NCBI RefSeq assembly: GCF_030816475.1 | Contig: NZ_JAUSXF010000001.1 | Location: 2,356,001-2,420,000 of the forward strand | Source of the DNA: Arthrobacter pascens | Lineage (GTDB): Bacteria > Actinomycetota > Actinomycetes > Actinomycetales > Micrococcaceae | Length of the DNA stretch: 64,000 nucleotides | Reading direction: 5' to 3' | In this document: piece by piece, positions 1 through 8,711 of the stretch | How the letters are laid out: each line of letters starts with the position of its first letter | How positions within the stretch are numbered: position 1 is the first letter of the stretch | Notes under the pieces: model-generated | What the model was told of the DNA's origin: nothing | The model's input: the letters and a program-made list of their open reading frames with translations, nothing else | Databases searched by the model: none | Translations under genes and position numbers: made by a program

Positions 1-385
1 TGGTCCAGTCATGCTGGTCAAGCAGACTGACCGCGGCGGCGGCGCCGCCGCCCGCGATGATCGGTGTAGCACCGGTACCGTAACTGGAAATTACGACGGG
101 GTTGCTGCTGCTACCCGAGCCCTGTGGTGCGAGTGTTCCGGTCCACGACCCGCCCTTGGCGAACAGAATCTGTTGGCCCGCCGCGTACGTCGTCGCATTG
201 ACATTTGTCAGCGACTTCCATGGCGTCACGGTGCTGCAGCCGTCGTTCGTATCGCTGCCCGTCGTGGACGACACGTAATACGTGGTGCATCCGGCCGCAG
301 ACGCAGGGGCCGCTGTACCGACGACGCCCCCCACGCCCAATATTAACGCTCCGATAGCAGCGACAAAGCGCGTGTATTTGCGCAT
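1..385 (-). CDS. Secreted parallel beta-helix protein, N-terminal part (runs off the window)
   Basis: Reading leftwards from the ATG at 385, an uninterrupted frame of 128 codons runs off the window edge, so the 3' end is missing. Residues 1-30 form a classic Sec signal peptide: MRKYTR basic start, hydrophobic core, APASAA cleavage site. The mature start (TTYYVSSTTGSDTNDGC, then PWKSL and GQQILFAKGGSW) matches the first turns of right-handed beta-helix proteins such as PL9-like pectate lyases. That fit is a family-level inference. An overlapping ATG at 389 is in another frame. GAAAGGGA just upstream is the likely ribosome binding site. The gene is divergent from the GH43/ABC operon and shares an upstream region holding LacI-type operators, so it is probably induced by the same sugar. 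The exact enzyme class cannot be set from this fragment. Confidence 0.75.
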   Translation of the reverse strand, partial: MRKYTRFVAAIGALILGVGGVVGTAAPASAAGCTTYYVSSTTGSDTNDGCSTVTPWKSLTNVNATTYAAGQQILFAKGGSWTGTLAPQGSGSSSNPVVISSYGTGATPIIAGGGAAAAVSLLDQHDWT

Positions 386-453
386 CCATTTCCCTTTCGT
401 CCTCATTGACGTCCTAGCCCATTCAAAACGTGCCGTCGGGCGTAGCATCTGTA

Positions 454-465
454 TGTATCGATACA
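454..465. promoter_or_regulatory. LacI-type operator copy 1 (TGTATCGATACA)
   Basis: Perfect 12-bp palindrome TGTATCGATACA about 70 bp upstream of the secreted beta-helix gene. Near-identical 12-mers lie at 780-791, 806-817 and 5967-5978. A central CG with dyad symmetry is typical of LacI-family operators, and a LacI gene lies at 4912-5919. Regulator assignment is inferred from the shared motif and proximity. Confidence 0.65.
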
Positions 466-779
466 GAGAGTGCACCCCTTATCCCCGCGAAGTCAATAGC
501 CAAGCCTGAATCGGTTGACTTTGCGTCGCGGCCACGCGCCGAGCGTTAGCTGCAATCTGAACCCGTTCCGGATGCCGGTCCGGTAACCCGTGCGCTCTCG
601 AGTGCGCGCACGCCACTGGCGCCAGCTTGGCGGGCGGTGCTCGATAACCCACGCAAAACCCCCAGGAACGAAAGCCGGGGCGATTCAGGGTCATTCACTT
701 TCAGACGACCTGGTGCGACTCGACCATCCCGACCCCACGGTCGTAGTGCACAGGACCAGTTGCGTTTCCCGGACGAATA

Positions 780-791
780 TGTGACGATACA
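780..791. promoter_or_regulatory. LacI-type operator copy 2 (TGTGACGATACA)
   Basis: TGTGACGATACA matches the palindrome at 454-465 at 10 of 12 positions. It lies 26 bp before a second copy (806-817) and about 70-80 bp upstream of the preferred start of the GH43/ABC importer operon. Paired sites in one promoter region suggest co-operative repression. Confidence 0.6.
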
Positions 792-805
792 GGATATCCC
801 CACCA

Positions 806-817
806 TGTAACGATAAA
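806..817. promoter_or_regulatory. LacI-type operator copy 3 (TGTAACGATAAA)
   Basis: TGTAACGATAAA differs from the LacI-promoter copy at 5967-5978 (TATAACGATACA) at only two positions. It overlaps the farthest-upstream possible ATG (817) of the GH43 gene. This is one reason to prefer the downstream GTG start at 862 for that gene. Confidence 0.55.
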
Positions 818-861
818 TGTTGGGTAAGCCGCAGTCGATGAAGATGATCGGAGAACACCGC

Positions 862-1758
862 GTGGACCATTTGATCGCCGGGGCCAGGCCCTACTACGCC
901 GACCCCGCACTGGCGGAGTTCGGCGGGCGCTATTTCCTCTATCCGACCACGGACGGGCAGGAGGACTGGTCCTCGGACTCATTCCGGGTGCTCGTCTCGG
1001 ATGACCTCGAGAGCTGGACCGACCACGGGGAGATCCTGACCTTGGGACGGGACGTGCTGTGGGCGAGCGGCCATGCGTGGGCGCCGGCAGCGACGGAGAA
1101 GAATGGTCTCTACTACTTCTACTTCACTGCTGATGACAACATCGGCGTCGCCGTCGGCGCCTCGCCGGAAGGACCGTTCCTCGACTCGGGGCGTCCGCTC
1201 ATCGCACGGGGGAGTTACTCCGGACGAGCCATCGATCCTGCGGTGTTCACGGACGAGGACGGAACGAGCTACCTGATCTGGGGCAACTCGGTCGCTCACT
1301 TTGCGAAGCTCAACAGCGACATGGTCTCCATCGACACGCAGAGCGTCGTCGCTTGGGAGCACCCTACGTTCCGCGAGGCCGCGCACATCCACCGGAACCT
1401 CGACCGGTACTATCTCACCTGGTCCGAGAATGATACCCGTGATCCCGATTACCGTGTACGCTGGGCGATCGGCAGCAGCCCGGTCGGGCCCTGGGAGGAA
1501 AAAGGGATCCTGCTTGAGCAGTCGCCCCAGGACGGCATCCAGGCCACCGGACATCACTCCATCCTGCGCCTGCCGGGAACAGAGGACTGGGTCATCGCAT
1601 ACCACCGGTTCGCGATTCCCGACGGCGACGGGTTCCACCGTGAGATCGTGATCGACCCGCTCGTTCATCTCCCCTCGGGTGATCTGCGACAGGTCGTCCC
1701 AACACTCGCTCCCATCCAAATCACGAAAACCGCATTACCCGAAACCCTCCAGACCTAG
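862..1758 (+). CDS. Glycoside hydrolase family 43 (arabinosidase/xylosidase type)
   Basis: Five-bladed beta-propeller glycosidase of the GH43 type, expected to release arabinose or xylose from plant polysaccharide. The three family acids are visible: catalytic base D14 in YYADP, pKa-modulating D125 in AIDPAVFTDEDG, and acid E172 in FREAAHIHR. No signal peptide, so it probably acts inside the cell on imported oligosaccharides. The start at GTG 862 is preferred because GGAG sits 8 bp upstream. The same frame is open to an ATG at 817, which lacks a ribosome site and overlaps an operator. It is the first gene of the importer operon, 24 bp before the binding protein. Exact substrate is not readable from sequence. 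Confidence 0.88.
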   Translation: MDHLIAGARPYYADPALAEFGGRYFLYPTTDGQEDWSSDSFRVLVSDDLESWTDHGEILTLGRDVLWASGHAWAPAATEKNGLYYFYFTADDNIGVAVGASPEGPFLDSGRPLIARGSYSGRAIDPAVFTDEDGTSYLIWGNSVAHFAKLNSDMVSIDTQSVVAWEHPTFREAAHIHRNLDRYYLTWSENDTRDPDYRVRWAIGSSPVGPWEEKGILLEQSPQDGIQATGHHSILRLPGTEDWVIAYHRFAIPDGDGFHREIVIDPLVHLPSGDLRQVVPTLAPIQITKTALPETLQT

Positions 1759-1782
1759 AGATCCAAGAGAAAGAAGAAAGCA

Positions 1783-3045
1783 ATGTCGCTTACATCACAA
1801 ACAACCCGCCGGGGGGCAGCTCGCATCCTGGTCGCCCTCACCGCCATCGCGGCAACTGCGGGCGCACTGAGCGGATGTTCTCCCGCTGCCTCGAACACCG
1901 AATCGAAAACGGTCACGTTCCTCTCCTGGGACACCGCACAGGTGATGCAGCCGGTGTTCGATGAGTTCGAAAAGGAGAACCCGGGCTACACGGTCAAGGC
2001 GTCCTACGCGCCTCCGGTCCCCGAGTACATCCAGAAGCTGCAGACTCAGCTCGGCTCGGGAAACGGTCCCGATGTGTTCATCATCACTGCGGAGAACAAG
2101 ACCCAGATCATGAACGGAGGCTTCGCCAAAGACCTCTCGGGCGAGCCGTGGATCTCGAACATCGCCGGGGCCGCCCGTGACACGTACTCCAAGGACGGCA
2201 AGGTCTACGGAGCGGCGACCGCGTCCTGGGGTGGCGGCATCCTGGTTAACAAGGATCTGCTCGCGAAGGTCGGGTACACCGACGCGCCGAAGACCTGGGA
2301 TGACTTCCTGGCGCTCACCAAGAAGCTCAGCGCCGCCGGCATCACGCCCTTCTACGAATCCGGACAAGGCATCTCGGTCAGCCTCGCCGCCCTGCTGGGC
2401 CTGCAGAACGAGGCACTCGACGGCAAAATGGACGAGCAGATCTGGGCGGGCAAGACCACGTTCGAGAAGACCTGGACGCCGGCGTTGAAGACCTGGCACG
2501 AACTGTTCGCTCAGGGTGCGGTGCCCCAGACCGTAGCCGGATTGACCGGCGAGCAGATCACCCAGGAGTTCGAGCAGGGCAAGGTCGCGATGATGGGGAC
2601 CGGCTCGTGGGCCCTCGGCACCATCCAGCAGGCCGCCCCCAACCTCAAGCTGGACTTCCTCGCTGTTCCCGGCACGAGCGGCGAGAGCTACTGGGCCGGC
2701 GCCGTCTCTCCTGGCTACGCGATCAATGCCAAGGCGAAGGACCCGGCGGCCGCTGAGAAGTTCGTCCAGTTCCTGCAGAGCAAGCAGGGTGTGGAAATCT
2801 ACCAGAAGCAGACGCAGTCCATCACCACCACGGCTGACTACACCCCGACTCTGGACCCGGCCCTCGGCACGATGGCGTCGGCCGTCCGCGACGGCAAGTT
2901 CTACTTGCCGGCAGTGAGCTGGCCCGACCACAGTGATGTCATGAGCAGCGAAGCCACCGCCCTGCTGCAACAGGCCATCGCCGGAAAGATCACACCGGAA
3001 GATGTGGCCAAGGGGATGGACACGAAACTACAGTCCACCAAGTGA
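1783..3045 (+). CDS. ABC sugar transporter, substrate-binding lipoprotein
   Basis: 420-residue extracytoplasmic binding protein (family 1, MalE/UgpB-like). A basic N-terminus and hydrophobic stretch lead to the lipobox LSGC, so it should be lipid-anchored outside the membrane. The mature part opens with TVTFLSWDTAQVMQPVFDEF, typical of the family, and has GPDVFIITAEN and W-rich ligand-site segments. Length is normal. It is followed after 68 bp by two cognate permease genes. No ATPase is present, as is usual for actinobacterial sugar importers that share an MsiK-type ATPase encoded elsewhere. It likely binds an arabino- or xylo-oligosaccharide, inferred from the flanking GH43 and GH27 enzymes. 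Confidence 0.93.
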   Translation: MSLTSQTTRRGAARILVALTAIAATAGALSGCSPAASNTESKTVTFLSWDTAQVMQPVFDEFEKENPGYTVKASYAPPVPEYIQKLQTQLGSGNGPDVFIITAENKTQIMNGGFAKDLSGEPWISNIAGAARDTYSKDGKVYGAATASWGGGILVNKDLLAKVGYTDAPKTWDDFLALTKKLSAAGITPFYESGQGISVSLAALLGLQNEALDGKMDEQIWAGKTTFEKTWTPALKTWHELFAQGAVPQTVAGLTGEQITQEFEQGKVAMMGTGSWALGTIQQAAPNLKLDFLAVPGTSGESYWAGAVSPGYAINAKAKDPAAAEKFVQFLQSKQGVEIYQKQTQSITTTADYTPTLDPALGTMASAVRDGKFYLPAVSWPDHSDVMSSEATALLQQAIAGKITPEDVAKGMDTKLQSTK

Positions 3046-3113
3046 GGTCGCGTGTGGGCCGGCTCCCGAGCCGGCCCACCCCGATCCCCGACATCCGACA
3101 AGAGAGGAAAACC

Positions 3114-4067
3114 ATGGCCAACGCGACCACGGTGGAGCGTCCCGCCCCCGGGCGCATCCGAGCTCTTCCTGGGGTACGGTCCCGATTCCGGCGTGGCCGC
3201 GAAGGCTACGCGGCGTATTGGTTCGTCGTCCCCATCATCATCGTCTTCGTGGTGCTCTACCTGATCCCGATGGCGCAATCCCTGTACTACAGCTTCACCG
3301 ATTACAACGGCTACGTCAGTTCGCCGACCTTCATCGGCATCAAGAACTACATCAGTATCTGGCGGGATCCGTCGATGCTGTCGGCGCTGGGCTTCACCCT
3401 CGGCTACGCCGTGCTGACCACCCTGATCGTCACCGTTCTGGCGATTCCGCTCGCGCTTGTCCTGAACCGCCGGTTCTTCGGGCGGGGATTCGTCCGATCC
3501 GTCTTCTTCTTCCCGGCGGTCCCCAGCGTCGCGATCCTGGGGCTCGTGTGGACATTCATCCTCAGCCCCCTGGGCTCGGGCGTCATCAACTCGGTAATCG
3601 GCCACCTGGGAATCGCTCCGGTTCCCTGGCTCTCCGACGAGACTCTCGCCCAAGTGAGCGTGATCATGGTAGCCGTCTGGGCGCAGACGGGATGGCACGC
3701 CATGCTGTATCTGGCCTACCTCCAGTCATTGCCGGCCGATGTCTTCGAGGCCGCGAAGATCGACGGCGCGAATCGCTGGCAGGAGTTCCGGATGCTCACC
3801 CTGCCGCTGCTGATGCCGGCCGTCTCCGTGAGCACGCTGCTGCTGCTGACCAACGGACTCAAGGTCTACGACCTACCCTTCACCCTGACGAAGGGAGGAC
3901 CGGGCTTCGCCACCAGGACACTCACCCAGTCCATCATCGAGAACGGCATTGCACAGTCCGACATCGGCAAGGCCTCGGCTCTCAGCGTTCTCTTCCTCAT
4001 CGCAGTGGGGCTGATCATCGTCGTCCAGCTCGCCGTCTCGCGTCGCCTCCAGGAGCGCTACTCATGA
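3114..4067 (+). CDS. ABC sugar transporter permease, MalF type
   Basis: 317-residue inner-membrane permease with six predicted membrane segments. The ATPase-docking EAA loop is visible as EAAKIDGANRWQEF followed by LPLL. The ATG at 3114 is chosen because GAGAGGAAAA lies just upstream. The longer in-frame extension back to 3042 overlaps the binding-protein gene and looks non-coding. The stop overlaps the next gene's start by 4 bp (ATGA), so the two permeases are translationally coupled. Confidence 0.93.
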   Translation: MANATTVERPAPGRIRALPGVRSRFRRGREGYAAYWFVVPIIIVFVVLYLIPMAQSLYYSFTDYNGYVSSPTFIGIKNYISIWRDPSMLSALGFTLGYAVLTTLIVTVLAIPLALVLNRRFFGRGFVRSVFFFPAVPSVAILGLVWTFILSPLGSGVINSVIGHLGIAPVPWLSDETLAQVSVIMVAVWAQTGWHAMLYLAYLQSLPADVFEAAKIDGANRWQEFRMLTLPLLMPAVSVSTLLLLTNGLKVYDLPFTLTKGGPGFATRTLTQSIIENGIAQSDIGKASALSVLFLIAVGLIIVVQLAVSRRLQERYS

Positions 4068-4879
4068 AGCAGAACCGTGGAATCATTCTCAGCGTCATCA
4101 TGCTGCCCATCGCCTGCGTGATGGCCCTGCCCTTCTACTATGTCCTCGTCAACACGCTGAAGACGCAGCAGGAAACGGCCGCGAACCCGCTGGCGCTCCC
4201 GAGCACACTGGACTTCGACAACTACGTCCAGGTGCTGACGACGATGCCGATCCTGCAGAGTTTCCTGAACACGCTGTATGTGACGGTGTTCTCCATCGCC
4301 CTGATGCTCTTGATCGGATCGATGGCGGCATTCGGGGTGCTCATTGGCAAAGGCAGGTTCGCTACGGCCATCGGGGTCATGCTCGTTGTCGCGTTCATCG
4401 TCCCCGGACAGGCAACATTGATTCCGCTGTACCACATGCTGGCCGGCCTGCAACTCGTCGATTCCCTCAACGGCCTCATCCTCATGTACTCGTGCGGGTC
4501 GATCTTCTGCTATTTCCTGATCATCGGATACATGCGATCACTGCCCTCCGAGCTCTTCGAGGCCGCGCGGATCGACGGAGCGGGGCCGTTCCGCGTCTAC
4601 TGGTCGGTGGTGCTGCCCCTGATCCGACCGATCCTGGCCACCGTCGGCGTTTTCCAGACGATGTGGGTGTGGAACGACTTCATCACACCCAACGTCTTCA
4701 TCAATTCGCCCGACAAGCAGACGCTCGTCCTTCAGGTGTATACGGCGGTTGGGCAGTTCACCACGGACTGGCCGGCATTCATGACGCTCAGCCTGATCGT
4801 GCTCATTCCGATGGTGATCTTCTTCATCCTCGCGCAGCGCCAGATCGTCAGTGGTCTCGCCAGCGGCAGCGTCAAGTGA
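4064..4879 (+). CDS. ABC sugar transporter permease, MalG type
   Basis: 271-residue partner permease. Its EAA loop reads EAARIDGAGPFRVYW, then VVLPLI. The N-terminus (KQNRGIILSVIMLPIACVMALPFYYVLVNTLK) is typical of the family, and the C-terminus QRQIVSGLASGSVK is the usual MalG-like tail. The start at ATG 4064 overlaps the previous stop and has AGGAG 8 bp upstream. The frame is open far upstream only because it antisense-shadows the first permease. Last gene of the importer operon. A short GC hairpin follows. Confidence 0.93.
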   Translation: MKQNRGIILSVIMLPIACVMALPFYYVLVNTLKTQQETAANPLALPSTLDFDNYVQVLTTMPILQSFLNTLYVTVFSIALMLLIGSMAAFGVLIGKGRFATAIGVMLVVAFIVPGQATLIPLYHMLAGLQLVDSLNGLILMYSCGSIFCYFLIIGYMRSLPSELFEAARIDGAGPFRVYWSVVLPLIRPILATVGVFQTMWVWNDFITPNVFINSPDKQTLVLQVYTAVGQFTTDWPAFMTLSLIVLIPMVIFFILAQRQIVSGLASGSVK

Positions 4880-4883
4880 TGAC

Positions 4884-4901
4884 CGCCCGGTCCTTCGGGC
4901 G
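4884..4901. terminator. Possible bidirectional terminator hairpin
   Basis: CGCCCG and CGGGCG form a 6-bp stem with a 6-base loop between the convergent permease and LacI genes. A short CCTTTT follows on the plus strand. The T-tract is weak, so efficiency is uncertain. Confidence 0.4.
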
Positions 4902-4911
4902 CGGAGGCCTT

Positions 4912-5919
4912 TTACGCCACGACTGCAGTCGACTCGCGCTCCACGAGCGTGAACGGGCTCACAAACTCGACCGGGTCCCCACTTTCCCCGGCGATTCGGG
5001 CCGCGAGAAGATCAACGGCCTTCCCCGCCATCAAATCGTGCGACGGGTTCACGCTCGACAGGGACGGGGTCAGGAACTCGCTACTGTCGACGTCGTCGAA
5101 TCCGATCACCTTCACGTCGCCGGGCACCGAGAGGCCGGCGTCTGCGAGGCCGCGCATCGCTCCGAGCGCCACGTAATCAGTGACGCAGAAGAGCCCGTCG
5201 AACCGAAGCCCGCCGGCCACGGCCTCGTGCACGGCTTTCGCGGCGCTTCGGAGGGAGAAGTCCTCCACGACGATGGTCAGCGCCGGGTCCTCGTCCAAAC
5301 CGTGGTCGCGCAGTGCGCACCGGTACCCCTCGTGGCGCAGGCTGGAGACGTCGACGTCGCTTCCCAGCGGTCCGTGCAGGGCCGCGATGCGACGGCATCC
5401 GCGATCGATGAGGTGATTGACCGCGGCTCGCGCGCCCTCGATGTTCGGCATGGCCACGTGATCCACCGGTCCCTTAAAGATGCGCTCACCAAGGATGATG
5501 ACAGGGAAGTCCACGCGCAGCGTGTCGACGTCCGCTTCGCCCAGGCCGACCGTGCTGAGGATCAGGCCGTCGTACATGCGGACTCTCGACAGCGCCAGCG
5601 CGTTCAGCTCGTTCTCCTTCGAGCGGCCGGTCTGTTCGATGACCACATGGAGGCCGTGGCGGGTGCCGTGTTCGATCACTGCGGCGGCAAGTTGACCGAA
5701 GTAGGGCCTGTCGACCTCGGGAACGGCCAGTCCGATGGTGTGGGTGCGACCCCGCCGCAGGTTCCGCGCCGCGACGTTCACCCGGTAGTCGAGGTCCGTG
5801 ATCGTCTGCAGCACCTTGACGCGCGTGCTGTCCTTCACATGCGGGCGATCGTTAATGACGTTCGAGACCGTCATCGGCGAAACGCCCGCAGCCTTCGCAA
5901 TGTCGTTAATGGTCACCAT
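4912..5919 (-). CDS. LacI-family transcriptional regulator
   Basis: 335-residue regulator. The N-terminal helix-turn-helix reads VTINDIAKAAGVSPMTVSNVINDR, followed by the hinge helix VAARNLRRGRTHTIGL and a periplasmic-binding-protein-like sugar domain. The ATG at 5919 is chosen because it starts exactly at the conserved domain and has GGAGGGG upstream. The frame extends to 5979, but that would place the operator at 5967-5978 inside the coding region. It is convergent with the ABC importer and divergent from the second GH43 gene. It most likely represses both of these, itself and the beta-helix gene through the TGTAACGATACA-type sites. Confidence 0.93.
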   Translation of the reverse strand: MVTINDIAKAAGVSPMTVSNVINDRPHVKDSTRVKVLQTITDLDYRVNVAARNLRRGRTHTIGLAVPEVDRPYFGQLAAAVIEHGTRHGLHVVIEQTGRSKENELNALALSRVRMYDGLILSTVGLGEADVDTLRVDFPVIILGERIFKGPVDHVAMPNIEGARAAVNHLIDRGCRRIAALHGPLGSDVDVSSLRHEGYRCALRDHGLDEDPALTIVVEDFSLRSAAKAVHEAVAGGLRFDGLFCVTDYVALGAMRGLADAGLSVPGDVKVIGFDDVDSSEFLTPSLSSVNPSHDLMAGKAVDLLAARIAGESGDPVEFVSPFTLVERESTAVVA

Positions 5920-5966
5920 GGATTCATTCCCCTCCGCCTCGGGGCAGTTCTCCCGCCCCTGAATAA

Positions 5967-5978
5967 TATAACGATACA
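5967..5978. promoter_or_regulatory. LacI-type operator copy 4 (TATAACGATACA)
   Basis: TATAACGATACA lies in the 92-bp divergent region between the lacI start (5919) and the second GH43 start (6012). It matches the other three copies and overlaps an AT-rich stretch that could be a -10 region. It suggests autoregulation of the LacI gene plus control of the right-hand glycosidase genes. Confidence 0.65.
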
Positions 5979-6011
5979 TCGAATCGCCCGTCCCACGATC
6001 GGAGTTGCCCG

Positions 6012-6971
6012 GTGAGCCTAATATTCGACGGATTCCTGCTCACGCATTTCGCGAATGGCAACACCCCGGACGCCGAGCAGATCAGATTCGCCGTCACGCC
6101 GGGTCGCGAACCGGACACCTGGAAAGAGCTGAACGGAGGACGACCGGTTCTGGCGTCCACGGTCGGCGAACGCGGCGTTCGCGATCCGTTCATAGTCAGG
6201 GATGACGCGCGCGGACGGTTCGTCGTGATCGCGACGGATCTGCGCACTCATCCCGACGAGGATTGGGACCGGGCCGTCCGGTGGGGGAGCCGCTCGATCG
6301 TGGTCTGGGAAAGCCCGGACCTGGTCAACTGGACCCCAGGACGGCTTGCGGAGGTCGCCCCGGAGGGCGCGGGCAACGCGTGGGCACCGAAGGCGTTCTG
6401 GTCGGCCGATCGCGAGCTCTGGCTGGTGTTCTTCGCCAGCGCCCTGTACGAGACCCACGGCGACCGGCACGCGCAGACGCACCAGCGGATCTTCGTGACC
6501 GAGACGCGCGACTTCGTCACCTTCTCGGCCGCCGAAACCTATCTAGATCCCGGCCACGACGTCATCGACGTGACCTTCCTGGACTGGCAGGGCCGGGTTG
6601 CCCGCTTCTCGGCCGACTCGGCGTCGGCGGACCCAGCACTCCGATCGCAATTCGTGCGGCAGGAGAGCGGGCAGGCGATGCTGCAGCCGGATTTCGCGCC
6701 GATCGCCACGGACCTGGGAAAGGGGACGCAGTCGTGCGCCGAGGGCCCCGCCGCGTTCAACTCGGTGGACGGCCGGTGCGCGTACCTCCTGCTCGATGAA
6801 TTCGGCGTGCGGGGGTACCAGCTCTACCGCAGCGATGACCCGCACGCGGGGAACTGGAAGCACCTCCCCTCCGCGCGGCTACCAAACGGGGCGCGCCATG
6901 GCTCCGTGATCCCGATCACCGCCTGCGAACGCGCCCGCCTGGAGCGCGCCTATCCGAAAGACCGGTCATGA
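6012..6971 (+). CDS. GH43-like glycoside hydrolase
   Basis: 319-residue beta-propeller protein of the GH43 superfamily. GVRDPFIVRDDARGRF carries the likely catalytic-base aspartate and SCAEGPAAF the likely acid glutamate. WESPDLVNWTPGR and NAWAPKAFW are family-typical blade motifs. No signal peptide, so a cytoplasmic oligosaccharidase is likely. GTG start at 6012 with GGAG 7 bp upstream. It is only distantly related to the GH43 at 862-1758, so it may hydrolyse a different linkage. Its stop overlaps the ATG (6968) of a destroyed GH51 gene, so the original operon continued into an arabinofuranosidase. Confidence 0.82.
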   Translation: MSLIFDGFLLTHFANGNTPDAEQIRFAVTPGREPDTWKELNGGRPVLASTVGERGVRDPFIVRDDARGRFVVIATDLRTHPDEDWDRAVRWGSRSIVVWESPDLVNWTPGRLAEVAPEGAGNAWAPKAFWSADRELWLVFFASALYETHGDRHAQTHQRIFVTETRDFVTFSAAETYLDPGHDVIDVTFLDWQGRVARFSADSASADPALRSQFVRQESGQAMLQPDFAPIATDLGKGTQSCAEGPAAFNSVDGRCAYLLLDEFGVRGYQLYRSDDPHAGNWKHLPSARLPNGARHGSVIPITACERARLERAYPKDRS

Positions 6972-7100
6972 CACCCGATGAACCTGTCCGCATGGGCGTC
7001 CGCGCCGACGATACGAATACGAAAACATCAGCACGGATCTCTGGGGCGTCTTCTTCGAAGACATCAACCACTCCGCCGACCGGGCACGACCCCAACCGCT
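6968..7100 (+). pseudogene. GH51 alpha-L-arabinofuranosidase, N-terminal remnant
   Basis: An ATG at 6968 overlaps the GH43 stop (ATGA), the usual operon arrangement. About 50 bases on, but in another frame, 7027-7078 encodes ISTDLWGVFFEDINHSAD, which is the characteristic N-terminal motif of GH51 arabinofuranosidases (IS-DL-G-FFEDIN-AADGG). The remaining roughly 450 residues are missing, and the same frame runs on without a stop into the alpha-galactosidase gene. So the gene was frameshifted and then deleted. Recognition rests on the single motif, but that motif is distinctive. Confidence 0.7.
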
Positions 7101-7302
7101 GTGGGCCGAAAACGGCGGACACGGATTGTTCCTCCACCCCTCCCCCACACAAACGATCCTTGTGTTTCACCACCCCAACGACCTGCCGAACGAAAGAACC
7201 AAAATGCAAGAAATCCCGGATATAAAACTCAGCCCCAAGCGAACGGAGCACCAGCTGAAGCATTATCAGCCAACCGCTGGAGACCGTCCGCATATAGGAG
7301 GA

Positions 7303-8589
7303 ATGTTGTTAGCGCACACACCGCCCATGGGCTGGAACAGCTGGGATTGCTACGGGACCACGGTCACAGAGGACGAGGTCCTGGCCAACGCAGAGTACAT
7401 GGCCGCACATCTGGGCCCTTACGGCTGGGATACTGTCGTCGTCGATATCCAGTGGTATGAGCCGGCGGCGAAAGCGGGCGGTTACAACGATGGCGCGGCC
7501 CTGGTCCTGGATCACGTGGGCCGGCAGATGCCTGCAGTGAACCGATTCCCCTCAGCGGCACACGGTAAGGGATTCGCCCCGCTGGCCGCAAAAATCCATG
7601 CCCTTGGCCTCAAGTTCGGCCTCCACATCATGCGGGGCATTCCCCGGCAGGCGGTGCGGGACAAGCTTCCCGTCCACGGCACCGGCTTCACCGCCGACCA
7701 GGTGGCAGACCTCGATTCGGTCTGCGACTGGAACACCGACAACTACGGCCTGAACCACAACCATCCCGGCGCTCAGGCCTACTACGATTCCCAGCTGGCG
7801 CTTTTCGCCGAGTGGGGTGTGGACTTCATCAAGGCCGACGACATGGTGGGTCCCTACCTCGCGGCGGAGATTGAGTCCTACCAGCAGGCCATCCGGAATT
7901 CCGGCCGGGAGATGATCCTCAGCCTCTCGCCGGGACGCGCCCTGTCCCTGGCACACCTTGAGCACCTCCGTGAAAACTCCCAGATGTGGCGCGTTTCCGA
8001 CGATCTCTGGGACAACTGGGACGACATCGAGGCGCAGTTTGCGCGTATGGCACGGTGGGCGCCGCACCAACGAGCGGGTGCCTGGGCCGACGCCGACATG
8101 CTGCCGGTAGGCCGGATCGCCCTGCGTGCGGAACGCGGCCCCGAACGGGTCACCAGGCTCACCCTGGACGAACAGCGCACCATGATGACGCTCTGGTGCA
8201 TGTCCCGCTCACCCCTGATGCTGGGCTGCGATCTTCCAAGCTCACCCCCGGAAACGCTGGGTCTGCTGACCAACCCGGATGCGCTTGAGGTTCTGAAGGC
8301 CAGCACCGGGAACCGTGAGCTCCTCCGTGAGGGGGATCTGGTGATCTGGGCAGCTGAAAGCACGACGTCGGAAGACCGGTTTGGCGCCGTGTTCAACAGA
8401 GGAACCGAGGTGCTTCGCCGGGACATTCCGCTCCGGGATCTCGGCCTGGGCGAGACCGCGGAATGGCGATACTGGTCTGCGCTCGAGTCCTGGAACCAGG
8501 AGAAACTCGAAGGGACCGGGGAAGCGCTGAGCTTCGAGATTGCCCCGCACGGAGTGTGTCTCTACCGCTTCACCCCACGGACAACCTAG
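7303..8589 (+). CDS. GH27/GH36-clan alpha-galactosidase-like hydrolase
   Basis: About 428 residues, GH27-type (beta/alpha)8 barrel beginning with TPPMGWNSWDCYGT, a hallmark of alpha-galactosidases and beta-L-arabinopyranosidases. GVDFIKADDM holds the predicted nucleophile aspartate, and MWRVSDDLWDNW the acid/base aspartate. CMSRSPLMLGCDL is another family motif. Start: GGAGGA abuts the ATG at 7303, and the TTG at 7306 gives a better spacing. The open frame extends back to 6982 only because it reads through the GH51 scar. No signal peptide. Probably removes alpha-galactose or beta-L-arabinopyranose from side chains after uptake. Confidence 0.87.
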   Translation: MLLAHTPPMGWNSWDCYGTTVTEDEVLANAEYMAAHLGPYGWDTVVVDIQWYEPAAKAGGYNDGAALVLDHVGRQMPAVNRFPSAAHGKGFAPLAAKIHALGLKFGLHIMRGIPRQAVRDKLPVHGTGFTADQVADLDSVCDWNTDNYGLNHNHPGAQAYYDSQLALFAEWGVDFIKADDMVGPYLAAEIESYQQAIRNSGREMILSLSPGRALSLAHLEHLRENSQMWRVSDDLWDNWDDIEAQFARMARWAPHQRAGAWADADMLPVGRIALRAERGPERVTRLTLDEQRTMMTLWCMSRSPLMLGCDLPSSPPETLGLLTNPDALEVLKASTGNRELLREGDLVIWAAESTTSEDRFGAVFNRGTEVLRRDIPLRDLGLGETAEWRYWSALESWNQEKLEGTGEALSFEIAPHGVCLYRFTPRTT

Positions 8590-8711
8590 CCCAGGATGGC
8601 CCCACCCTCGTGCCGGCAGCTTCTCCCTCCCGGGCTGAATGTTGATCGAACGGACCTGACGTGACCGGCAAGATCCGTTTGCTGGTGCGACACTGCAGCG
8701 GGTGGATTTGA

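Noticed and set aside
3002..4063. Long plus-strand frame joined to the MalG-type permease, giving a 625-codon reading frame
   Set aside because: The first 350 codons are a shadow of the MalF-type permease in another frame: arginine/proline-rich with no membrane pattern. The true start is ATG 4064 with AGGAG.
4492..6015. 507-codon plus-strand frame opposite the LacI gene
   Set aside because: Antisense shadow typical of high-GC DNA. The minus strand carries a perfect LacI protein.
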